Source of the DNA: Pseudomonas sp. Gutcm_11s
Lineage (GTDB): Bacteria; Pseudomonadota; Gammaproteobacteria; Pseudomonadales; Pseudomonadaceae
Assembly (NCBI RefSeq): GCF_028649395.1
Contig: NZ_JAQSUW010000016.1
Span: 156,669 to 220,668 of the forward strand
Direction of reading: 5' to 3'
DNA length: 64,000 nt
Position 1 is the stretch's first letter, and each line of letters starts with the position of its first letter. Positions 43,431 through 50,946 of this stretch are shown piece after piece. The notes under the pieces are model-generated. The model searched no databases. It was not told the DNA's origin and was given only the letters and a program-made list of their open reading frames with translations. The position numbers and the translations under genes were made by a program.

Positions 43431-43464
43431 GTGGGGGCTAAGGCTTTAACGGCCTTAGCCCCAC
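43431..43464. repeat. Long hairpin between ispH and pilE
   Basis: GTGGGGGCTAAGGC and GCCTTAGCCCCAC form a 13-bp stem with one bulged G and a 7-nt loop. No T run follows, so it is not a standard intrinsic terminator. It could protect the ispH 3' end. Confidence 0.6.
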
Positions 43465-43492
43465 TCCGTCTCTCAAGCCGTTGCGCTAAAAA

Positions 43493-43520
43493 TAAAAGCC
43501 CGGATAACCGGGCTTTTTAT
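43493..43520. terminator. Bidirectional terminator (ispH / pilE)
   Basis: AAAAGCCCGG-ATAA-CCGGGCTTTTT, with T-rich tracts on both strands. The pilE stop codon begins at the right edge. Confidence 0.88.
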
Positions 43521-43951
43521 CATTTCCAGCATTTTTCGAGGGTTTCTGCGCCGCTTCTGCCCTTCACTCCTAATGCATTCAGCGTAAGGTTGCCGCACGC
43601 GGTATCGCCAATGGCTTGGGTTGCAGTCAGCGTATAGCCGCCGTCACCGGCATCAGAGCTTATTGTTAGCGTGTAGTAGCTGTTATCCGACATAACCTTA
43701 TTGTTGCCTGCGTCGGTGTTGCGCAAGCCTAGTTTGGCGATATCGTTATTGTCGGTTACATAAGAGTTGTTCTGTGCGTAGAAGCGCTCTTGTTGCGCGG
43801 CCGCATCGCTAAGTAGTGTCATGCCCTCTGAACGCTTGGTACGGGTTACGTATTCCTGATAGTTGGGGACGGCAATTGCAGCCAGAATCCCAATAATGGC
43901 GACTACTAGCATTACCTCGATGAGTGTGAATGCTTTTTGCTGCTTAATCAT
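43520..43951 (-). CDS. pilE: Type IV minor pilin PilE
   Basis: 143 residues, type IV prepilin. The short leader MIKQQKA is followed by the mature start FTLIEVM with Glu at +5, then a long hydrophobic alpha1 (VVAIIGILAAIAVPNYQEYV). The segment EGMTLLSDAAAQQERFYAQN and a C-terminal Cys pair (TACGN ... EKCW) fit PilE. The residue before the cleavage site is Ala instead of the near-universal Gly. PilE connects the minor pilin tip complex to the major pilin. Its start overlaps the pilY1 stop by 4 bp (ATGA). Confidence 0.92.
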   Translation of the reverse strand: MIKQQKAFTLIEVMLVVAIIGILAAIAVPNYQEYVTRTKRSEGMTLLSDAAAQQERFYAQNNSYVTDNNDIAKLGLRNTDAGNNKVMSDNSYYTLTISSDAGDGGYTLTATQAIGDTACGNLTLNALGVKGRSGAETLEKCWK

Positions 43952-46900
43952 TGGAACTCCTCTGGGATGATGTGCCAGCTCTGGCGGCCGTTGCTATTTG
44001 GGTCGTCGCCAACAACTGCTGGGTCATTAGCCCCATCGCTGCCATATGCTTGGTTGCCTGGGGCAAGGGTAAATCCACCAATGGCCGGGAATCGTCTGCC
44101 TGACACTATGTCTTTGTTGGCGCCATAGGCATCTAGTTTGCTAACGGTTTTGTCATTGTTAAGGTCAAAGACATTGTATCTGGTGCGGCCGCCTGTGTAC
44201 GCATCTATTGCGTAGAGCCAAGTATCGGCACCAGCTGCACAGGGGTCTTGATTTGGGGTTAGACTGCTAAAGAAGAGCGTCTGTCCACTTGCGGACATGT
44301 TGTTAATTATCATCTCGCCAGATAGTAGGTTGTTGACAGATAGATTGAGCGACCAGCCCCACAGGTTGACGGATGCATCGTTGTTGGAGTCGTTGGCAGG
44401 GCTGCTAGGGTTGGCGGCGTCATAGTCCTTCTGCCATTTAATGGTGTTCTGGCTTAGCAGTCTGATGTCGTTGATGTCCGTCTGTCCATCTTCGCCAATT
44501 AGCGCATTATCGACCTGTGCTGTGAAGCTTTGAGACTGTGTTTTGCTGCGGTCTGTAGCGCGAGCTGTGGATGTCGACGTTGCCTGGCGCTTGGTGTTTC
44601 TATCCCATACTCCATATATAGTCATCGCGCGACTTGTATCGACATTGGCGTCGCTGCTCTCTATGTATTTCCCTGTACCGAATAGAACAAGATATCCGCG
44701 GACTAATGGGTGGCGTACCAACGATGGTTGGATGGTGATTGCTTGTCTTTTACCTACGCCAGTTTGGGAGTCGCGAGCGGTGAATATGGGGTTACCACCA
44801 TAGCCAATTTTAAAGTCGGTTAATGTGGTGGTGAAGGTGCTTCTGGCAAATGGGTCTCCTGTAAGCGTGGCGGTAGTAGTGGGCACTAGATCAAAGCGCC
44901 ACATGTTGCCCTGAAGGTCACCCGCATAGGCGTAGTCTACCAGCCCGTCTCCGTTGTTATCGGCGCCCCGTACACTGGACAAGCCGTTTGGTAGAGTTAC
45001 ACCGTTTTCAACAATGTCTGGGATGGTTAGTTTCTTCAGTAGGCTACCTGTCTTGAGGTCGATAATTAGCATTGCTGCTTTATCATTGGTGCTGTTGTAG
45101 CCATTGCCCATCAGTACGGCCCATTGTCCGCTATGAAGCCGGGTGACCTCCGGCTGGGCGAAGGTGTAACCAAGATCACTATCGTTGGTAGAATCAAACT
45201 CCCAGAGTAGTTTGATGTTGTTGGGGTCGGTGATATCCAGGGCAAATAGGGACTTTCCGCCAGCACGTAGAGTGCCGATCAGAACGGTGCGCCAGCCCTC
45301 ATTGGCTGCATTGCCAAAATAAACATCACGTACGAGAGGGGTTCCGTCGACAAAGTAGCGGTGCTCTGCCCCGGTATAGTTTTGACCGGTCAATCGGTAG
45401 AGATTTTTTATGACCTCTGTTGGAATGAAGGCGAACTCTTCTACGCCGGTGGCAGCGTTGAATCCATGCAGCATGCCGTCATTTCCGCCCACATAAACCA
45501 TTTCTTTGCGAAGGCTTTTTTTGTTTGCGGCTTTAAAGGCGGCATAGGTTTTGTAACCACTATTCGTGCCAGTCGGATTCTCAATGCCATCTGCCCAGTA
45601 AGATAGATACGTGGGAGTGGATACAATCACTGGGCTGGAGTTGATGATGTCTCCTAGTACGGTACTGCGCGTACGGAAGGCTGGGCTGGCGCTACCTTCT
45701 TTGCTACGGTCGCCGCGAATGTATGCTACGCGGGCTTCACCTAGGCTATCCGTCGCTCCGACCAGACTATCAGGGTTAACGCTCATTAATGGCTGTAGTG
45801 TGCCGAGGTTAGACCAAGTGAAGCTCTTGAGTTTGCTGGTTGTGTTGGTGAGGTCCTTCATCATCACCGTGCGGGTCGAGTGATTGATGCTCTGATTGGC
45901 AGTTTGAGCCTTCCACTTCACTGTTTGCGCGCCGCCACCATCAATCCAGGTCTTGATGATTTCTCCGCTCCAGTCGTTGCTGGAGAACTGTGTGGCATAG
46001 ACATTACTTTCAATGCTGGCATCGGAGTCTGATACGAATGAGGCGGAGACTGCGGGACGCGCCGCAGATGTCGTGCGGTCAGCAATACGGTTGAGGATAT
46101 CTTTGAAGGCCTGAACCATGGCATCTGGACTGTCAACGCTGAAAAACTCACCGCGCGAGTTAATTGCGGCATGCCACAGATCGTAAACGTTGTTGGCGCT
46201 GTCAGCTGAGGCAGCGGGCCAAGACTTGGCTCCGCTGACCAGATTGTCATATCCGGTGCCTCCGAATGTCCCTTTTTCGGCATCCCATTCCAGTCCTGAT
46301 TGGCTCAGGGCACTAGATAGACCCAGGCCCATGGTGAAGTTAACCATGTGCTGCCAGTTTGCAGGGTCGTTGCGCGGATCCCAGTAGTTCTTTGCAGTGT
46401 CATTGCTCTTGAAGGGATAGTAGGGCTGGAGCTTGTTATCCAGCCCGCTACGCAGATCGGTTGCCCAGTAGTTGAATGCTAAGTCGGCAAGCGTTGCTGT
46501 CTGCGAGTCGGCGAAAGGTGTTGTTTTTCCGTCGTATTTTGTGCTGTCAGGCAGCGTTGTGCTGCTGTTGTCTTGCAGGGCGCCGCTTGGATAGGTGAAC
46601 GCTTGGTTCCAGATGCCGTCGGTCATCAAAATGTGATAGCTGGGGCGGCAGGCGTAGGTGTTGGCTGTTGTATTGGTCTGGGTACTGTCGTTCGGGTATT
46701 TCTGCCAAGGCGTTGCAGTTTTGAAGAACTCTCCGGCGCGATACATGGCTGAACGCAGGGGGGTGCTTCCATCGAAAGGCGGATCCTGCAACCAGGACAT
46801 CAGGCGGCCACGATGGGCCGTTGTGTACTCGCGGAATTTGTTGTCTTTGCAGTTGGTTGTGTCGCTACCGTCGAGGTTGGTGCAGTTGGCGAGGTTTTGC

Positions 46901-47877
46901 CAAGTGAGACGAATCTCGGGAGGGAGTGTGGCAAAGGCAATTTGTGCTGCCGATTGTGTAGCGAGTGCCCGATTTCGGTAGAAGGAATACCAAATGGCGA
47001 AATTCTTACGCTCATCAGTTCCCGATGCGCTGTCATCTGCCCGAGACTTGCCGGATGTCGAGGATACAAATACCAGTTTGTAGCAATCCTCATCTGTCTT
47101 ATCCGTAGCGGTGCAGTTGCTAAGGCTGGTATCACGAACATAGTAGTAGGCAGGGCGACCGACTTGCCGAGCATCAATGGTCACCGTGTAGTTGCTACTG
47201 CTTCTGCTGCAACTAGCTGTTACGCCGCTTAGTGCAGTGGGGGCGCTGGAGACGCTGACTGTACAGCCGCCGCTGGTCCGAGTAACTGTGAAACTAACCC
47301 CTGAAACAGTTTTTGCGAGCGACGAGCCGTTTGTTGTTGGGCCGGCAAAGCTGCCGCTACTGAAATTGAAGTCTGCAGCAGCGTTGGCTGCGAACGCATT
47401 GGTGGTGTTGTTATAGGTATAAGAGGTGGTGGTGTCTAAACTGCCTTTGGGGTTGTATGTCCAAGTTACACGATAGCTGCTCGACAGGTCATAGCTTCCG
47501 CGAGTGTTGTTGAATCCATTATTATAGGCGTTAGTAAAGTCGGTGGTGTAAGGAGTTGCTGAAATGGCACCAGCCGAATCGTAACGAGTTGGAATCCGGT
47601 AGGTTACATCCGGGTTGTAATACATTGGGTTGAACGCGGCCGACTTTGCTCTGCGAGATGTACTGGTTCCATTGACATTGTCTGGCACAAAAGCCCAGCG
47701 CATGCTGCCTGAGTCGTCAATGGTGAGTAGCAGGTTTGGGGCCACTGTTTCACTAAGAATCAATGGTTTCTGACTGATGTTTAGAGCCGCAGCGCTGGCA
47801 TGGAATGTGGCTGCGAAATATAGAAAAAAGCCTAGTGCGCTAATTTTGGCACTATTATTGAGGCTGTATTCTTTCAT
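43948..47877 (-). CDS. pilY1: Type IV pilus tip adhesin / mechanosensor PilY1
   Basis: 1309 residues. A signal peptide (about 1-30) precedes a von Willebrand A domain with MIDAS motif DDSGSM (54-59), interrupted by a Ser/Thr-rich, low-complexity stretch (about 70-280). The C-terminal beta-propeller has YVGGNDGMLHGF and a calcium loop DNNGDGLVDYAYAGD (about 970-985), the site that controls extension and retraction in P. aeruginosa. An RGD tripeptide lies in AYIRGDRSKEG. PilY1 caps the pilus with the minor pilins and mediates adhesion and surface sensing that raises c-di-GMP. The gene is unusually low in G+C. No pilY2 separates it from pilE. Confidence 0.95.
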   Translation of the reverse strand: MKEYSLNNSAKISALGFFLYFAATFHASAAALNISQKPLILSETVAPNLLLTIDDSGSMRWAFVPDNVNGTSTSRRAKSAAFNPMYYNPDVTYRIPTRYDSAGAISATPYTTDFTNAYNNGFNNTRGSYDLSSSYRVTWTYNPKGSLDTTTSYTYNNTTNAFAANAAADFNFSSGSFAGPTTNGSSLAKTVSGVSFTVTRTSGGCTVSVSSAPTALSGVTASCSRSSSNYTVTIDARQVGRPAYYYVRDTSLSNCTATDKTDEDCYKLVFVSSTSGKSRADDSASGTDERKNFAIWYSFYRNRALATQSAAQIAFATLPPEIRLTWQNLANCTNLDGSDTTNCKDNKFREYTTAHRGRLMSWLQDPPFDGSTPLRSAMYRAGEFFKTATPWQKYPNDSTQTNTTANTYACRPSYHILMTDGIWNQAFTYPSGALQDNSSTTLPDSTKYDGKTTPFADSQTATLADLAFNYWATDLRSGLDNKLQPYYPFKSNDTAKNYWDPRNDPANWQHMVNFTMGLGLSSALSQSGLEWDAEKGTFGGTGYDNLVSGAKSWPAASADSANNVYDLWHAAINSRGEFFSVDSPDAMVQAFKDILNRIADRTTSAARPAVSASFVSDSDASIESNVYATQFSSNDWSGEIIKTWIDGGGAQTVKWKAQTANQSINHSTRTVMMKDLTNTTSKLKSFTWSNLGTLQPLMSVNPDSLVGATDSLGEARVAYIRGDRSKEGSASPAFRTRSTVLGDIINSSPVIVSTPTYLSYWADGIENPTGTNSGYKTYAAFKAANKKSLRKEMVYVGGNDGMLHGFNAATGVEEFAFIPTEVIKNLYRLTGQNYTGAEHRYFVDGTPLVRDVYFGNAANEGWRTVLIGTLRAGGKSLFALDITDPNNIKLLWEFDSTNDSDLGYTFAQPEVTRLHSGQWAVLMGNGYNSTNDKAAMLIIDLKTGSLLKKLTIPDIVENGVTLPNGLSSVRGADNNGDGLVDYAYAGDLQGNMWRFDLVPTTTATLTGDPFARSTFTTTLTDFKIGYGGNPIFTARDSQTGVGKRQAITIQPSLVRHPLVRGYLVLFGTGKYIESSDANVDTSRAMTIYGVWDRNTKRQATSTSTARATDRSKTQSQSFTAQVDNALIGEDGQTDINDIRLLSQNTIKWQKDYDAANPSSPANDSNNDASVNLWGWSLNLSVNNLLSGEMIINNMSASGQTLFFSSLTPNQDPCAAGADTWLYAIDAYTGGRTRYNVFDLNNDKTVSKLDAYGANKDIVSGRRFPAIGGFTLAPGNQAYGSDGANDPAVVGDDPNSNGRQSWHIIPEEFQ

Positions 47878-47923
47878 GTTTCTATCCCCGTGGGCGTTTA
47901 GGGTGGGGTAAGTTTATTTACTA

Positions 47924-48493
47924 TTATTCTGCTTGCTGAACAGTGCCTTTCGAGTTATAGGCTACGGTTGAGCGGACTGCGGTTTTGGCATCGCCTTTCG
48001 ATGCGATGCCATTAATTTCGTAGCGGAAAATTCCAATCCCCAACCCACCCTCTTCCAAGTATTGAGGGTTTTCTGACTCGCCTGTGCCTTTTCCTCCAGG
48101 AGCAGGCTGGGCGTACCAATTCGCTGTGGTGGAGAGAGTGGTGCCGTCACTGGGGGAGTAAACTTGCACGTTTGATGTGTCGAGCGCATACGCAGGAACG
48201 CGATTTAGCAAGCAAAGCTTGTGTGGTGCAATGTTGGCGCAATCGTCTTTGGGGTCTTGTACGCCTCGTTCTACCGCGCGGCGTTCTCCGTCGCGCACGG
48301 CCGCATCTGCGGCATTCAAAAGTTGCCGGCTTTCGATCATGTTGCCAGTTATGCGTGACTCAAGAGTCGCTTCCCTCAGGTTGGCTACTGCGAGGATAGT
48401 TATAATAAGTAAGAATACGAGGGCGATGATCAAGCTAACGCCAGACTGCTTGGTTTTAGAACTCCAATGTTGGCTATGAGGCTTTAATTTCAT
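47924..48493 (-). CDS. pilX: Type IV minor pilin PilX
   Basis: 189 residues. The leader ends KQSG, followed by VSLIIALVFLLIITILAVANLRE. There is no Glu at +5, as in other PilX/GspK-like pilins, followed by the diagnostic LESRITGNMIESRQLLNAADAAVRDGE. It forms part of the tip priming complex with PilV, PilW and PilY1. The start overlaps the pilW stop by 4 bp; pilY1 begins 46 bp downstream. Confidence 0.9.
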   Translation of the reverse strand: MKLKPHSQHWSSKTKQSGVSLIIALVFLLIITILAVANLREATLESRITGNMIESRQLLNAADAAVRDGERRAVERGVQDPKDDCANIAPHKLCLLNRVPAYALDTSNVQVYSPSDGTTLSTTANWYAQPAPGGKGTGESENPQYLEEGGLGIGIFRYEINGIASKGDAKTAVRSTVAYNSKGTVQQAE

Positions 48494-49239
48494 GGCATCA
48501 CATTCCTCATGCTGGCGCTGTTGGAGAACATTGTATAGAGCTTCTTGTCCGTAGGCTCGTTACCGAACCAGTGCTTGTAGACTGTGCTACTTGCTTCCTT
48601 GGTGACCTCTGTGGAGCTGGCGCTCAAGACGGAAAATTGAACAGCGCGTACGTTTTCAGTGTTTGTTGGGCTGCTTGTGTACTTGTCTACAATTTTTTCT
48701 TCATTGCTATTAACTCCGTATTCGAAGCGAATAGCAGAGATATTGCTGGCGATGACTTGGTTGTTACAGGTTAGCTGTGGAGTGTTGACTCCGTCGGTCG
48801 TGTCAAGGTCTTTAAGGGTGAATATCTCAACTACCGGCTCAGCGTCGCTATAAGGAGTGCTCGGGATGCCGGTAATATCATTGCCGTCACATGTTTTTGC
48901 GCCAGTAAAGGCTGGTTGATAGCGAATGCAAAAGGATGTGTCGCTGATTCTTTTGACGATTTGTCCCTTGGTCATGAGTCCACAGTTTGTGTCGGTGATT
49001 TGTGGGAATGCATGCTCTAGGGTGTGACTAGGCTGGCGCCTGTAACCGGTCTTTGAAAGCTCCTGCTCGAGAATTAGTATGGAAAAACGGGCATTCTCGA
49101 TATTGTTACCTTGGCTCTGTTGGAAAAGGTTGTTCTCTCTGTTGTCCAAGTAAACTTGGGTGATTCCAAGGATCAGGAAACTGCTAAGCAGTAGGGCGAC
49201 CATGACTTCGATCATGGACATGCCGGATTGTTTAGGCAT
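48490..49239 (-). CDS. pilW: Type IV minor pilin PilW
   Basis: 249 residues from the ATG at 49239. The leader MPKQSG precedes MSMIEVMVALLLSSFLILGITQVYLDN, with Glu at +5 of the mature protein. The segment NARFSILILEQELSKTGYR is typical of PilW/GspJ-type pilins. A longer in-frame start at 49314 would put foreign sequence before the leader and overlap pilV. Starts 2 bp after the pilV stop and ends overlapping pilX. Confidence 0.9.
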   Translation of the reverse strand: MPKQSGMSMIEVMVALLLSSFLILGITQVYLDNRENNLFQQSQGNNIENARFSILILEQELSKTGYRRQPSHTLEHAFPQITDTNCGLMTKGQIVKRISDTSFCIRYQPAFTGAKTCDGNDITGIPSTPYSDAEPVVEIFTLKDLDTTDGVNTPQLTCNNQVIASNISAIRFEYGVNSNEEKIVDKYTSSPTNTENVRAVQFSVLSASSTEVTKEASSTVYKHWFGNEPTDKKLYTMFSNSASMRNVMP

Positions 49240-49241
49240 GG

Positions 49242-49754
49242 TTAAAGTTCCCCGCGTAGACGGAAATGGCAAATGCTTGTGTCTGCATTGGCTTCGGCAG
49301 AGTCGTCCAGGCAATTACCGCCGGCTGCTCTCCAGGCTAGTTGTATCTCTATGGCGGAGCCGGCAGCGCAAGACCCAGGTGTGGCGGAGCGGCAAACGTA
49401 AAATTCGTCTTTGAGTGCTTCCGCTTCCGGGAGGATCAGGCGAACTTTATTCGCCCAGCAGGTCAATTGCTTCTCTACATCATTTACCTGAATGGCCGTT
49501 GATGTGTCGCAGGTGCCTATTTCCGGCAGTTTTTTCATCGAAAAATCGGACAGTGCCGATGGGTTTGCTCGAATTTGCTCAAGCAGCTCATTTGCCAGCA
49601 TGACCGCATTGTTGCGTTGCGCAGAGTCGCTGGTGTACTGGATTCCACGCCCTTGCATGGCCACTAGACCAAGCATGCCGATTGTCAGGAGTACGAGCGT
49701 GACCAAGACTTCAATCAAGGTGAAGCCATTTGGCCTCGAGTTGGTTGTTTTCAT
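49242..49754 (-). CDS. pilV: Type IV minor pilin PilV
   Basis: 170 residues. The leader MKTTNSRPNG is followed by FTLIEVLVTLVLLTIGMLGLVAMQGRGIQYTSDSAQRN split across alpha1. The following NNAVMLANELLEQIRANP is characteristic of PilV/GspI pilins. The ATG at 49754 is preferred over an ATG three codons earlier because it gives an ATGA overlap with the fimU stop and the usual leader length. Confidence 0.9.
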   Translation of the reverse strand: MKTTNSRPNGFTLIEVLVTLVLLTIGMLGLVAMQGRGIQYTSDSAQRNNAVMLANELLEQIRANPSALSDFSMKKLPEIGTCDTSTAIQVNDVEKQLTCWANKVRLILPEAEALKDEFYVCRSATPGSCAAGSAIEIQLAWRAAGGNCLDDSAEANADTSICHFRLRGEL

Positions 49755-50245
49755 GGGTTGCAACTCGCTAAGACTGTTTTGTTATCGCTCTTCAGGCCGC
49801 GGGTGTGCAGCCTGCTGCTTCCACTGCGGTCAACGGTCAGTACGAAAGCTGTCGTCAGATCATTGTCTCGGCAGATGGTGATGTTGGCTGTTGTGGCGAG
49901 AGAAGAAGTGCCGCTGGAGGTGTAGCTCAGTGCCAAGGGGTTGGGGGCTGACATGATGGTTGCTTGCTCGGAGTTGAAGGTCTCCTGGCGAAGTTGCTGA
50001 GTAGCTGTCGATACCGTCCAGACATCACCGGCCCTGCTAACGGTGACGGGGGCTCGGCGAACCACTGCCTCCGACCTGGCGAACTGCAGAAGACTATTGA
50101 GCGTTTGAGCCTGGGTTTCGATCTGACTCTTGCGAATCAAAAACGCAAAATTAGGCACCGCAATGGCCAACGCAATGCCCATGAGGACAATCGCTGTCAG
50201 TAATTCGATAAGGCTGAATCCTCTCATGCCCTGAGGTCGAGACAT
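49751..50245 (-). CDS. fimU: Type IV minor pilin FimU (GspH/FimT domain)
   Basis: 164 residues. The leader MSRPQGMRG is followed by FSLIELLTAIVLMGIALAIAV and the GspH-domain segment QTLNSLLQFARSEAVVRRAPVTV. Position at the head of the pilVWXY1E operon identifies it as FimU rather than FimT. In P. aeruginosa FimU links the PilVWX-PilY1 tip to the shaft. The start follows AGGAGTACACC. Confidence 0.88.
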   Translation of the reverse strand: MSRPQGMRGFSLIELLTAIVLMGIALAIAVPNFAFLIRKSQIETQAQTLNSLLQFARSEAVVRRAPVTVSRAGDVWTVSTATQQLRQETFNSEQATIMSAPNPLALSYTSSGTSSLATTANITICRDNDLTTAFVLTVDRSGSSRLHTRGLKSDNKTVLASCNP

Positions 50246-50320
50246 GGTGTACTCCTAATAGTCTTCCGCAGGCATAATCCACTGAGCTCAAGCTGGATGT
50301 CGCAGTAGCTTGGACGACTG

Positions 50321-50349
50321 GTATTTCGAGCGGGATGACTGGTTGTCAA
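50321..50349 (-). promoter_or_regulatory. Candidate promoter of the fimU operon
   Basis: On the minus strand TTGACA-N17-AAATAC: a perfect -35 with a poor -10, the pattern of an activator-dependent promoter. CCAGTCGTC just downstream differs from the AlgR site CCGTTCGTC at two of nine positions. AlgR activates this operon in P. aeruginosa. Confidence 0.4.
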
Positions 50350-50356
50350 CCTCGGA

Positions 50357-50863
50357 CTACGGGCACTTCGACGATAGGGCTTGGTTCTCAGCGCGGCTTC
50401 CAGCTCTGACGCGGCCTTGTCTGTTGATGATCAATTGCCAGAAGACTGCTCCTGCCTGGCATTGATAAAACCGGCCATTGCTGGCTGGGCTGGTGCCATT
50501 GGCAAGAAATCGGATGTTTGCTCCGAAGCCTTGCCAGTCCAACTGCGTGGGTTGGAGTATCTGATGGCGCTCGATGAGGTTATTCGGGCTTTTGCTGAGA
50601 CGAGTCATCCAGCCTTCATCCCAGTTCGAACTGCACTGCTTGCCATTTTGACTCGCGCAAATTTCTACTGGACGTCGATGTAGGACTGCGTAGGTACGGG
50701 CCGCATGCAGCGATGCCTGCAGTCTGTCGCGAAGGGCTTCGCTTTGATTTTTCTGTACTGCAGCACTCAAGCTGGGTAGTGCGATGCCGCATGCAATGGA
50801 AATGAGGGCAAGGGTCAGCATCTGTTCAGCCAAGCTGAACGCATGTTGGGAGCGTTTGTGCAT
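50357..50863 (-). CDS. fimT: FimT-type pseudopilin
   Basis: 168 residues. The leader MHKRSQHA precedes FSLAEQMLTLALISIACGIALPSLSAAV, with Glu at +5 but Ala rather than Gly at -1. The GspH-type core (RLQASLHAARTYAVLHRRPVEICAS) and two C-terminal Cys (YQCQ ... SKCP) fit FimT. The C-terminal tail has GRVRAGSR, matching the GRxR motif reported for DNA-binding FimT proteins of naturally competent gammaproteobacteria. Located upstream of fimU, separated by 111 bp. Confidence 0.85.
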   Translation of the reverse strand: MHKRSQHAFSLAEQMLTLALISIACGIALPSLSAAVQKNQSEALRDRLQASLHAARTYAVLHRRPVEICASQNGKQCSSNWDEGWMTRLSKSPNNLIERHQILQPTQLDWQGFGANIRFLANGTSPASNGRFYQCQAGAVFWQLIINRQGRVRAGSRAENQALSSKCP

Positions 50864-50946
50864 GTTATTCGTCCATTTTTTGAAGTGCCGTCCTGGCAGT
50901 CACAGGGTTTAGCTTTCGAGTTTTACTTTTGCAAGTTGGAGGAAGA

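Noticed and set aside
45700..45730. RGD in PilY1 as a special host-integrin motif
   Set aside because: The RGD lies in a segment (AYIRGDRS) that appears to be generally conserved in PilY1 proteins, so it is no sign of host adaptation in this strain.
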